Source: Chthoniobacter sp.
GTDB lineage: Bacteria > Verrucomicrobiota > Verrucomicrobiia > Chthoniobacterales > Chthoniobacteraceae
Length of the DNA stretch: 64,000 bases
Assembly (NCBI GenBank): GCA_021414005.1
Contig: JAIOPH010000016.1
Coordinates: forward strand, 1 to 64,000
Direction: 5' to 3'
This document shows, in pieces, positions 40,791 through 49,230 of the stretch; the stretch's first letter is position 1; every line of letters starts with the position of its first letter. The position numbers were made by a program, and so were the translations under genes. The notes beneath the pieces are model-generated. The model was not told the origin of the DNA and searched no databases. It was given only the letters and a program-made list of their open reading frames with translations.

Positions 40791-42985
40791 TGAACCCGCC
40801 CGCCACTTTCCTCGAACGTCTCATCCGCACCGGCGGCGCGCTGCTCGCGCGCTGCATCTACCGCATCTCGGCGCACGGCGCGGAACGACTCCCGGCGGGC
40901 GGTTTCCTGCTGCTGCCGAATCATCTCACTTGGGTCGATGCCATCGTGCTCCAGCTCGCGTGCCCGCGGCCCATTCGGTTCCTCGTCTTCGATGACATCT
41001 ACAATGCGCGCCTGCTCAACCCGATCTTCCGCGCAGTCGGCGCGCTGCCGATCAGCCCGCGCAAGGCGAAGGACGCGGTGCGCGCGGCCAGCGACGCGAT
41101 CCTGGCGGGCGACATCGTGTGCATTTTCCCCGAGGGCGAACTCTCGCGCAGCGGCATGCTGCTGCGGCTGAAGCGCGGCTACGAACTCATCGCCCGCACC
41201 GCGAAATGCCCGGTGGTGCCGGCGTGGACGGACAATCTCTGGGGCTCGATCTTCAGCTTCAAAGGCGGGAAGTATTTCTTCAAATGGCCGAGCCAGATTC
41301 CGTATCCGGTGACCGTCGCATTCGGGGATCCGGTCCCGGCGGAGAAAGCGGACATCGCGCTCGTGCGGGAGCGTTTTCTCGAACTGGGCGAATTCTGCTA
41401 CCAGCAGCGTCCGATGCTTCGCGGGCACCTCGGGGAGGCGTGTCTGCGCGGGCTGCGGCGCGGGCAATTCACGGTCGGGGTGGTTGACGGCTCGGACCAT
41501 TCCACACTCACCCGCGGCTCGCTGCTCGCAGCGGCCATCGCGCTCAGCCGCTACGTGCGCGCGGAGTGCCCGCGGCACCGCGTGGCCATCGTGCTGCCGC
41601 CGGGCCGGGCCGCGCTCATCGCGAATCTCGCCGTGCTGCTCGCGGACAAAGTGCCGGTGAACCTGAACTTCACCGCCGGGACCGCGGCGGTGCAGAGCTG
41701 CATCGCCCAGGCGGAACTCAAGCACTGCCTGACCGCGCACCCTTTCGTGAAACGGCTCGGCGATTTCCCCTGGCCGGAGCACACCGTTTTCCTCGACGAC
41801 ATCCTGCCCGCGATGAAGCACGACATTATCGCGTGGCGCGCGGCGGTGCTGCTCACGCCCTCGTGGCTGCTCGCTCGCGCCCTCGGCCTGCCGCGCGTGG
41901 GCGACCGGCGCGAGGCGTTTCTGCTCTTCACCTCCGGCAGCAGCGGCGCGCCGAAAGGCGTGGCGCTGACGCATCGCAACCTGCTCGCCAACGTCCAGCA
42001 ATTCGCCCTCATGCTCGACCTCAGCTCCGGCGACAGCGTGCTCGGCTCGCTCCCGTTTTTTCACAGCTTCGGCGCCACCGTCACCGTACTTTTTCCGATG
42101 CTCGAACCCGTGGCCGTGGTCACGTATCCGAACCCGCTGGAAATCTCGAAACTGGCCGCGCTCATCGAGCGCTACAAAATTTCGCTCGTCGTCACCACGC
42201 CCACTTTCCTCCGCGGCTACATGCGCAAGGCGGAGCGCGCGCAACTCGCCTCGCTCAAGCTGCTGGTCACGGGCGCGGAGAAATTGCCGGACGATCTGGC
42301 GAAGGCTTTCCATGAGCAGTTCGGCATCAAGGTCCTGCAAGGCTACGGCCTCACCGAGACGAGTCCGGTCGCCGCCGTGAATCTCCCGGAACCCAAAGCC
42401 CGGCCCGGCGACGCCGTGCAGCCGAGCAGCCGCGATGGCTCGATCGGCAAACTCGCGCCCGGCGTTGCCGCGCAGATCCGCGATCCCGAGACCGGCGCGC
42501 ACCTTTCGCTCCACGAAAGCGGGATGCTGTGGCTGCGCGGGCCGAACGTCTTCGAGGGCTACCTCGACGACCCCGCGCGCACCGCCGAGGTCATCGTGGA
42601 CGGCTGGTTCAAAACGGGCGACCTCGCGCGCTTCGACGAGGATGGATTCTGTTTCATTGAGGGCCGGCTGGCGCGCTTCAGCAAGATCGGCGGCGAAATG
42701 GTGCCGCATGAAACCGTGGAGACGCGCATCGTCGAGACGCTCGGCCTCGGCGGCGAAAGCGAGCGCACCTGCGCCATCACCGCCGTGCCCGACGAAGCGA
42801 AAGGCGAGGCGCTGGTGCTGCTGACCACGCGCGACTTTGATCAGGCCGATCTGCGCAAGAAACTGGCCGACGCCGGCACGCCAAATCTGTGGATTCCGCG
42901 CGTGGTGAGAAAAGTGGAGGCCATCCCCGTCCTCGGCACCGGTAAACTCGACCTCAAACGCTGCAAGGAACTCGCCGCGCCATGA
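40790..42985 (+). CDS. Fused 1-acylglycerophosphate acyltransferase and acyl-ACP/acyl-CoA synthetase (Aas-like)
   Basis: The N-terminal domain (residues 1-215) is a PlsC acyltransferase with the HX4D motif NHLTWVDAIVLQ and the motif FPEGELSRSG. From about residue 225 an AMP-forming ligase follows, with motif FTSGSSGAPKGVALTH (P-loop), LQGYGLTETSPVAAVN and GWFKTGDLARFDEDG. This fusion matches Aas, which reacylates lysophospholipids using fatty acids activated on ACP; the acyl acceptor is inferred. A start at GTG (40790) lies at the end of a heptamer repeat; no in-frame ATG upstream was seen. Its stop overlaps the next gene by four bases (ATGA). Confidence 0.9.
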   Translation: MNPPATFLERLIRTGGALLARCIYRISAHGAERLPAGGFLLLPNHLTWVDAIVLQLACPRPIRFLVFDDIYNARLLNPIFRAVGALPISPRKAKDAVRAASDAILAGDIVCIFPEGELSRSGMLLRLKRGYELIARTAKCPVVPAWTDNLWGSIFSFKGGKYFFKWPSQIPYPVTVAFGDPVPAEKADIALVRERFLELGEFCYQQRPMLRGHLGEACLRGLRRGQFTVGVVDGSDHSTLTRGSLLAAAIALSRYVRAECPRHRVAIVLPPGRAALIANLAVLLADKVPVNLNFTAGTAAVQSCIAQAELKHCLTAHPFVKRLGDFPWPEHTVFLDDILPAMKHDIIAWRAAVLLTPSWLLARALGLPRVGDRREAFLLFTSGSSGAPKGVALTHRNLLANVQQFALMLDLSSGDSVLGSLPFFHSFGATVTVLFPMLEPVAVVTYPNPLEISKLAALIERYKISLVVTTPTFLRGYMRKAERAQLASLKLLVTGAEKLPDDLAKAFHEQFGIKVLQGYGLTETSPVAAVNLPEPKARPGDAVQPSSRDGSIGKLAPGVAAQIRDPETGAHLSLHESGMLWLRGPNVFEGYLDDPARTAEVIVDGWFKTGDLARFDEDGFCFIEGRLARFSKIGGEMVPHETVETRIVETLGLGGESERTCAITAVPDEAKGEALVLLTTRDFDQADLRKKLADAGTPNLWIPRVVRKVEAIPVLGTGKLDLKRCKELAAP

Positions 42986-43884
42986 GCGAGACGCAATGTA
43001 CCATCTGCCACGACAGCTTCCCGCTGGCGCAGATTTTCACCCTCGACGGCCGCGCGGTCTGCGCGGGCTGCAAGCCTGCCGTGCTGGCCCGCGTCCTTAG
43101 CGGCGAGCCCGCGCCGCTGGAGCCCGTCGCCCTCGATGCGCGGGTCATGGGTTTTTGGGAAACGGTCGGAATCGGCTGGAAAGTGATTCGCACCGAATGG
43201 CTGAACCTCCTCATCCTCGGCCTTATCGTCGCCGTGCCGCTGAACTGGCTGCTCGAGCAGGTTCCGCTGCCGGATGACGAAAGCATGCAGACGACGATGC
43301 GAGCTTGGCGGCTGCAGCAGCTCGGCCAAACCGTCATTGGCGTGCTCGCCACGCTGGGGACGGCCTACATTGCAAAGGAGCGACTGGAGGGACGGCGCGC
43401 GACGCTGTCCGGGGCGCTGCGGCACGCGGTTGGGCGCTGGCTTTCGGCGATTGGCACCGCCTGGCTCGAAGGCATTTACCTCACCGTCCTCATGCTTTTG
43501 CTCATCGTCCCCGGCGTGATTTTCGCGGGCTACTATGTGTTCACGATGATCGCGGTGTCGCTGCGCGGTTGCGGCGGTACGCGGGCGCTTAGTTAGAGCA
43601 AAACGCTGGTCAAGGGCCGTTGGTGGAGGGTGGTTGGCTATGCGCTGGGCTATTTCATGCCAGCGCTGTTTATCGTCTTTGTCATCGGGCTTTTGAGCGG
43701 ACTGCTCCCGGAAACGCCAATCGTGACGCTCGCCACCGATGTTCTAAACGACCTCACACTTGGGCTGACCACCGTTTTCCTAACAATCCTTTTCCTCAAC
43801 CTCGACAAGGTCCAGCGTACGGGTGAAACGACCGGTGAAACGAGCGTCCTCAACCGAAGACTCGGGCAGCACCACGGCGTATAG
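42982..43884 (+). pseudogene. Zinc-ribbon membrane protein interrupted by an in-frame TAG
   Basis: The frame starts MSETQCTICHDSFPLAQIFT (a CxxC zinc ribbon with a later CAGC), then has two or more membrane helices (LLILGLIVAVPLNWLLEQVP, IYLTVLMLLLIVPGVIFAGY). At 43594-43596 a TAG follows GCGGTRALS. In the same frame the sequence goes on as SKTLVKGRWWRVVGYALGYF and helices PALFIVFVIGLLSGLLPE and VFLTILFLNLD to a stop at 43882-43884. In related bacterial membrane proteins the segment reads about RS..LVKGRWWRV without a stop, so TAG most likely arose from one base change. The first part (204 codons) may still be made alone. Its start overlaps the acyltransferase gene. Confidence 0.75.
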
Positions 43885-43899
43885 CGCCAAGCCCCTGCC

Positions 43900-44850
43900 C
43901 TACGGCGTCCCGTACGCCACCGCCTCGAACGACGCTCCCGGCGGGACCGGCAGCTTCGCCCATTCGGTGAGGTCGCGGGAAATCTGGATGTTACCACCGG
44001 CGGAAAACCCAAGCCCGAGCATGCCTTCACGCGCCCAGACAAGGCGGCACGGAATGGCCGGCGCGGTCTTCGTCCAGTTCACGCCATCGGGCGAAAACCA
44101 CATGGCTTTTCCGCCGCTCACGACAAACCGCGTGCCGGTCCAAACCACGCGCTGAAAATTCTCGCCGGGCAGCGTGGCGTGGCGCTGCCAGGTCTGGCCA
44201 TCGTGCGAGCTTTCGATCAAGCCATCCGGCCCGACCACGACCCAATGCCCGGAGCCGTAGGCGATGTCGCGCGCGGGCGGCGTGTCGCGGTCGCGCGAAG
44301 TGTAAACCGCGCCGTCCGCCGTGGTCGCACGCCAGCTCACGCGCGGTTGGGCGTCTCCGGGATCGAGGTCGCCGATGATTACGCAGCGGTGCCCGGCCTC
44401 GCCATCGCCCCACGCGGCGCGGAGGGCGCGCACGGAACCGGGCCACGCGAGCTTTTCGCCGGCAACAAATTTTTCTCCATCCGCCGACCACAACAGCTCC
44501 GCGCCGTGCCCCGCGATGAAGCGTCCGCCGCCAAAGACAATCGTGCCGATCGCGCCACGCCAGGGTGGCAGATCGCGCCACACCTTGCCATTTCGGCTAA
44601 TGGTGATCCGCCCTTTCGCCGCGCCACCGCCGACTGCAATGAACCGGCCGAGCCCGAAAGCCACGTCGTGCAGCGCCTCGTCCGCATCCACCGCCCCGAC
44701 CTTCCAGCACGTGTCGTTTTCCCACCGCCGTCCATCCGCCGACGACATCCGCCGCCCGCCCTCACCGACCGCAACGAAAACACCGCGCACGCCGTGGGGC
44801 ATGTAGGCGAGAAGGCCCGCGAGGGCGAGGAGAGCAGCAGGCAGGCGCAC
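43900..44850 (-). CDS. Secreted beta-propeller protein with BNR/sialidase-like repeats
   Basis: The 316-residue protein has a signal peptide (MRLPAALLALAGLLAYMPHG). It contains five or six repeats with the pattern F.AVG..G....S.DG..W (for example VAVGEGGRRMSSADGRRWEN, FIAGHGAELLWSADGEKFVA and FVVSGGKAMWFSPDGVNWTK). The Asp-box-like S.DG.W motif is typical of BNR repeat propellers, seen in sialidases and in many carbohydrate- or photosystem-assembly-type proteins. Catalytic residues of sialidases cannot be identified. Role unknown; a periplasmic or surface binding protein is likely. Confidence 0.75.
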   Translation of the reverse strand: MRLPAALLALAGLLAYMPHGVRGVFVAVGEGGRRMSSADGRRWENDTCWKVGAVDADEALHDVAFGLGRFIAVGGGAAKGRITISRNGKVWRDLPPWRGAIGTIVFGGGRFIAGHGAELLWSADGEKFVAGEKLAWPGSVRALRAAWGDGEAGHRCVIIGDLDPGDAQPRVSWRATTADGAVYTSRDRDTPPARDIAYGSGHWVVVGPDGLIESSHDGQTWQRHATLPGENFQRVVWTGTRFVVSGGKAMWFSPDGVNWTKTAPAIPCRLVWAREGMLGLGFSAGGNIQISRDLTEWAKLPVPPGASFEAVAYGTP

Positions 44851-44965
44851 GGCGAAACAACTAGCAGCGGATCGGGCGCGGCCAATTGCAATTCATGCAC
44901 GCGGAAGGGAGAAAAAAGCAGATTACCGCTTGCCAGCCGCGCGCGCTTTCTGCCACGGAAGGCGA

Positions 44966-45751
44966 ATGAATACATCCGGACTCCACTCCACCATCCGAAC
45001 CACGTTCCTCATCGGCGCGGCCAGCCTTACCCTGACGGGCTCCCTCCTCGCGCAAGCCGAGGAACCTGACAACGCGCAGTCACTTTTGGAAAACGTGAAA
45101 CGGAGCGCGCTGGAACGGCAAATCGCCGCCAAGCAGACGGATCTCGACCGGCTCTCCGAAGATCTCGCGAAAGGTCAAAAGGCCGCGGAAACGATGGAGG
45201 GAAACATCACGGCCACCGGAAATTTGGCGACGGCCAGCAGCGGCCAGCTCGAAAAGCTGAACATCCAGAAAAAGCGCCTGGAGCAGGTGCTCGAATTGAC
45301 CAAGATGCGCATTGAGGCCGAAACACTGAAAGCCGACGGTTTGAAGATGCTGGCCGATGCGCAGGGCAAGGCGCTCGCCGCTTTGAAGAAGCGGGCGGAC
45401 GAAACCAGCGTCCGGCTGGAAGTGGGCCAGGCCGAGCTGAAGCAACTCACACCCGGCGGTGAAGTCGCGGCGGAGCCGGCCGGAAAAGGCACCGGCAAGG
45501 TGCATTCACCGCTTTCGGATATGCGGAAAAAACTCTCCTCGGCCGAAACGGCGTCGTCCAACGCGGAGCAGATCGCCCGCGAGGCGATGCGCGCCGCCTC
45601 CTCGAAGCTCGACCTCGCGAATGCCGCCAGCGGCAAGGTCAAGAAAAAGGCCGTGAACGTGGAGGGCGACCTCCCGGAGATCGGTGAAAAGCCGCTCGAT
45701 CTCGAAGAAAAGGCGCCGGACAGGACGCCGCAAAAGGCCCAGCCGAAATAG
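44966..45751 (+). CDS. Periplasmic coiled-coil protein of unknown function
   Basis: The 261-residue protein has a signal peptide ending around LTGSLLAQAEE and then a long heptad-rich helix from about residue 45 to 155 (SALERQIAAKQTDLDRLSED, QLEKLNIQKKRLEQVLELTK, LADAQGKALAALKKRADETS). The C-terminal third is Ala/Lys-rich and disordered. There is no known family motif. The start at 44966 is preferred because it begins the signal sequence. It lies upstream of trxB in the same direction with about 110 bases between, so an operon is not certain. Confidence 0.6.
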   Translation: MNTSGLHSTIRTTFLIGAASLTLTGSLLAQAEEPDNAQSLLENVKRSALERQIAAKQTDLDRLSEDLAKGQKAAETMEGNITATGNLATASSGQLEKLNIQKKRLEQVLELTKMRIEAETLKADGLKMLADAQGKALAALKKRADETSVRLEVGQAELKQLTPGGEVAAEPAGKGTGKVHSPLSDMRKKLSSAETASSNAEQIAREAMRAASSKLDLANAASGKVKKKAVNVEGDLPEIGEKPLDLEEKAPDRTPQKAQPK

Positions 45752-45861
45752 CGGCACCGCACCGGGCGCGGGCGGGGCAAACCGAGCGGAGTCGCAAGAG
45801 CGTTCAACCGGACGTTTCCTCATTTGCAGCGCCGCCCGGCTCCGCTTAACTCTGCGGCCCC

Positions 45862-46785
45862 ATGGAAAAAGTCATCATCGTCGGCACCGGCTGCGCCGGT
45901 CTCACCGCGGCCATTTACGCCGCCCGCGCCAATCTTGCGCCGCTCGTCCTCGAAGGCCACGAGCCCGGCGGACAGCTCTCCACCACGACGCTGGTGGAAA
46001 ACTTCCCCGGCTTCCCCGACGGCATCAACGGCCCTGAACTCATCATGGCGATGAAGTCGCAGGCCGAGCGTTTCGGCGCGCGGTTTGCCTACGCCACGAT
46101 CGAGGATCTCGAAAAGGCGGACGGTTTTCTCCGCGTGAAAATCGACGGCGCATGGCAGGAGACGCGCACACTCATCATTGCCAGCGGTGCGAGTGCGAAG
46201 TGGCTCGGGCTGCCGAATGAAAAGACGCACGTCGGCCACGGGCTCACGAGTTGTGCGACCTGCGACGGCGCGTTTTACCGCAATGTGCCGGTGGCGGTGA
46301 TCGGCGGCGGCGACTCCGCGGCGGAGGAAGCCACGTTTCTCACGCGCTTCGCCAGCAAGGTGTATCTCGTCCACCGGCGCGACACCCTGCGCGCGTCGAA
46401 GATCATGGCCGAGCGGGCGCTGGCGAATCCGAAGATCGAGCCGGTCTGGAACAGCGCGCCCGTGGAGTATCTGACTGACGCCGAGGGCGAGATGCGCGCT
46501 TTGAAAATCAAGGACGTGAACAGCGGCACCGAGCGCGAGATCGAGGTGAAGTGTGTCTTCGTCGCCATCGGCCACACGCCCAACACCGCGCCATTTCGCG
46601 GCAAGCTCGACATGGACGAGAACGGCTATCTGCTCCAGCGCGGCGGCACGAAGACGAACATCCCTGGAGTCTTTGCGGCGGGCGACGTGGCGGATCACGT
46701 CTATCGGCAGGCCATCACGGCCTCCGGCCAGGGCTGCGCGGCCGCGCTGGACGCGGAGAAGTATCTCGCGCACTTCGAGCACTGA
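45862..46785 (+). CDS. trxB: Thioredoxin reductase TrxB
   Basis: TrxB transfers electrons from NADPH through FAD to thioredoxin. The 307-residue protein shows the FAD-binding VIIVGTGCAGLTAAIYAARA, the GGQLSTTT loop, the redox CATC motif at residues 131-134, the NADPH-binding VAVIGGGDSAAEEATFL with HRRDTLRAS, and the C-terminal FAD contact GVFAAGDVADHVYRQA. Size and motif order match the low-molecular-weight bacterial type. The FAD motif has GTGCAG where many family members have GSGPAG. Confidence 0.97.
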   Translation: MEKVIIVGTGCAGLTAAIYAARANLAPLVLEGHEPGGQLSTTTLVENFPGFPDGINGPELIMAMKSQAERFGARFAYATIEDLEKADGFLRVKIDGAWQETRTLIIASGASAKWLGLPNEKTHVGHGLTSCATCDGAFYRNVPVAVIGGGDSAAEEATFLTRFASKVYLVHRRDTLRASKIMAERALANPKIEPVWNSAPVEYLTDAEGEMRALKIKDVNSGTEREIEVKCVFVAIGHTPNTAPFRGKLDMDENGYLLQRGGTKTNIPGVFAAGDVADHVYRQAITASGQGCAAALDAEKYLAHFEH

Positions 46786-46803
46786 GGAAAACGCCGGAGC
46801 GCG

Positions 46804-46860
46804 AAGGCCGAATGGCGCAGCGTTCCGCACGTCATTCGCCATCCGTCATTTTCCGTTCCC
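46804..46860. repeat. Heptamer repeats between trxB and glycosyltransferase genes
   Basis: Left part 46804-46820 reads AAGGCCGAATGGCGCAG and right part 46833-46860 carries CATTCGC, CATCCGT and CATTTTC. The unit is the ATTCGTC class seen elsewhere; the two parts are in opposite orientation with a short spacer. The repeat ends just before the GTG start of the glycosyltransferase. Confidence 0.6.
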
Positions 46861-46862
46861 CG

Positions 46863-48044
46863 GTGAAGATCTGCGACCTCACGCAATTCTACTCTCCGGT
46901 CAGCGGCGGGGTGAAACGCTACGTCTCCGAAAAAGTCCGCCACATCCGCGAGCACACGGAGGACGACGAGCACATCCTCATCATCCCTGGAGCGCGCGAC
47001 GAAATGATCACGACGGAGCGCGCCCGCACCTATACCATCCAGTCGCCGCTCATCTCCCGCACCTCGCGCTACCGCGTGCTGCTGCGGCTGGAGGCCATCG
47101 AGCGCATTCTCGAAATCGAGCGCCCCGACATCATCGAATGCGGCGACCCATACCAAGTTGCGTGGAAGGCCGTGCATTCCGGCGCGGCGCTGGGCATTCC
47201 GGTCGTCGGCTTTTACCACTCGCACTTTCCCGAAGCCTACATCCGCACCGTGCAGAAATACTGCGGGCGCGCGGTCACCGAGTTTTTCCACGATGTCTCC
47301 CGCCGCTACATCCGCAGCCTCTACCGCCGCTTCGCGCGTACGCTGGTCCCCTCCCCAGCGCTCGGCGCGCTCCTCGCCGGCTGGGGTGTGCCCAACATCG
47401 CTCACACCGATCTCGGCGTGGACACTGCGGTGTTTCATTCCGCACCCGCACCCGGCGAGAACGTGCGCGCCGAGCTTGGCACTCCTGCCGACCGCACGCT
47501 GCTCCTCTACGTGGGCCGGCTCGCGCAGGAAAAAAACACGCACACCCTTTTCGCCGCCTTCCGCGAACTGGCTCATGATTTCCCCGGCCGCTTCCACCTC
47601 CTCGTCATCGGCGACGGTCTCCAGCGCGCCGAACTGGAACAACTCGTCCTTCATCATCCGTCATCCGTCACCCACCTCCCCTACTGCGCCGATGCCACCC
47701 GCCTCGCCGCCTGCTACCGCGCCGCCGACCTCTTCGTGCATCCCGGCGTGCAGGAAACCTTTGGCCTCGTGACGCTCGAAGCCCAGGCCTGCGGCACGCC
47801 CGTCATCGGCATCCACGGCAGCTACATGGACCGCATCATTCACAGCGACCAGACGCTCTGGGCGCGCGAAAACTCCGCCACTGCGCTCGCCGCCGCCGTC
47901 GAAGAAACCAGCCGCGCCGATCTCAAGGCGAGCAACGTCCGCGTCAGTCGGCTCGTCGCCGCACAGTATTCTTGGACCGAAGTTTTCACGCGCCTCTTTG
48001 CGCTCTACCACGAAGTCATCTGTGAGCACCAGACCGCCGCGTAA
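46863..48044 (+). CDS. GT4-family glycosyltransferase
   Basis: A 393-residue glycosyltransferase of the GT-B fold, family 4. The N-terminal half starts KICDLTQFYSPVSGGVKRYV, with the Gly-rich GGV loop; the C-terminal half shows LLYVGRLAQEKNTHTLFAAF, the R and K contacting the nucleotide phosphate, and the GT4 EX7E motif HPGVQETFGLVTLEAQACGTPV. It probably adds a sugar to an envelope glycan or lipid; donor and acceptor cannot be read. It starts with GTG directly after a heptamer repeat. A short tandem CATCCGT inside the gene encodes part of a loop (LHHPSSVTHL, near residue 264). Confidence 0.88.
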   Translation: MKICDLTQFYSPVSGGVKRYVSEKVRHIREHTEDDEHILIIPGARDEMITTERARTYTIQSPLISRTSRYRVLLRLEAIERILEIERPDIIECGDPYQVAWKAVHSGAALGIPVVGFYHSHFPEAYIRTVQKYCGRAVTEFFHDVSRRYIRSLYRRFARTLVPSPALGALLAGWGVPNIAHTDLGVDTAVFHSAPAPGENVRAELGTPADRTLLLYVGRLAQEKNTHTLFAAFRELAHDFPGRFHLLVIGDGLQRAELEQLVLHHPSSVTHLPYCADATRLAACYRAADLFVHPGVQETFGLVTLEAQACGTPVIGIHGSYMDRIIHSDQTLWARENSATALAAAVEETSRADLKASNVRVSRLVAAQYSWTEVFTRLFALYHEVICEHQTAA

Positions 48045-48056
48045 GCGCAGTGTCGC

Positions 48057-49166
48057 TCATTGCGCGGCAACAGCCAGCCCCGGAAGCTGGCGCAGCTCCG
48101 CGAGGAACCGCGCGTTTTGCTCCATCGTCCCGATGCTCACGCGAATCCACTCGGGCAGCGCGTACGAGTTCATGTCGCGCACGATGATCCCCTTGCGCAT
48201 CAGCGCTTGGAAAACGGCTTTGCCATCGCCGACGCGCACGAGAATGAAGTTCGCCAGGCTCGGCACGAATTCGAGACCCAGCGCGGCAAACTCCTGCTGG
48301 AGCCAGTTGCGGCCCTGAATCGTCAGCTCGCGCGTTTTCCGCTGATGCTCATCGTCCGCGAGCCCGGCGAGCGCGCCGGCCTGGGCGATGCCGTTAGCAT
48401 TGAAAGGCTGCCGCGTCTTTTGCAGGACGTCGATCAGCTCCGGCTTTGCCAGCCCGTAGCCGATCCGCAGATTTGCCAGCCCCTGGATTTTCGAGAACGT
48501 CCGCAGCACCACCACGTTGCGTCCTTCGCGAACGAACTTCAGCGTGTCCGGCGGATTTTCGAGGAATTCGTAATACGCCTCGTCGAAGACCACGACGACA
48601 TGCTCCGGCACCTTTTCCATGAAGCGATCAATCTCCGCCTGCGCGAGCAGCGTGCCCGTCGGGTTGTTGGGATTCGCGATGAAAACCTCGCGCGTCCGCG
48701 GGGTGATCGCGGCCGCCATGGCGTCGAGATCGTGCGCGAAATTCGGGTCCGGGACCTCGATCGTGAGCGCGCCGAAAAGCGTCGCCATGAGTTTGTACAC
48801 GACGAAGGCGTGGCGGGCGCAGACGATCTCGTCGCCCGGATTGAGAAAGGCTTTGCCGATGAATTCGATGACCTCATTCGAACCGCAGCCAAGGATCACA
48901 TTTTCGCGTTTCAGCCCGGTTTTCGCCGCGATGGCCTCGCGCAGATAGTAGCCGCCGCCGTCCGGGTAAAAGTGCGAGCGCTCCAACATCTCGCGCATCG
49001 CGGCCAGCGCCTTGGGCGAAGGGCCGAGCGGGTTTTCGTTGGACGCGAGCTTGATGATTTCGCCCGGCTTCAACCCCAGTTCGCGCGCCACATCCTCGAT
49101 CGGTTTACCCGGTTCGTAGGAGACGAGTTCGCGCAGCCAGGGGTGGGCGGTATTCCAAAGTGACAT
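48057..49166 (-). CDS. hisC: Histidinol-phosphate aminotransferase HisC
   Basis: HisC transaminates imidazole acetol phosphate to histidinol phosphate with PLP. The 369-residue protein has IIKLASNENPLGPSPKALAA at the N-terminus, GCGSNEVIEFIGKAFLNPGD, the NNPTGTL motif and the PLP-lysine region LRTFSKIQGLANLRIGYGLA. It ends with RDMNSYALPEWIRVSIGTME. All these are typical for class I/II HisC enzymes; related fold enzymes act on other substrates, so the call rests on similarity. The ATG at 49166 fits the family N-terminus; the GTG at 49190 would add eight residues. No other his genes are nearby. Confidence 0.9.
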   Translation of the reverse strand: MSLWNTAHPWLRELVSYEPGKPIEDVARELGLKPGEIIKLASNENPLGPSPKALAAMREMLERSHFYPDGGGYYLREAIAAKTGLKRENVILGCGSNEVIEFIGKAFLNPGDEIVCARHAFVVYKLMATLFGALTIEVPDPNFAHDLDAMAAAITPRTREVFIANPNNPTGTLLAQAEIDRFMEKVPEHVVVVFDEAYYEFLENPPDTLKFVREGRNVVVLRTFSKIQGLANLRIGYGLAKPELIDVLQKTRQPFNANGIAQAGALAGLADDEHQRKTRELTIQGRNWLQQEFAALGLEFVPSLANFILVRVGDGKAVFQALMRKGIIVRDMNSYALPEWIRVSIGTMEQNARFLAELRQLPGLAVAAQ

Positions 49167-49230
49167 AAGGGCCGGGACGTTAGCGGCCACCGCAAAAATT
49201 GCCAGCGCCTCGGCGCCTGACCCCGCACGG

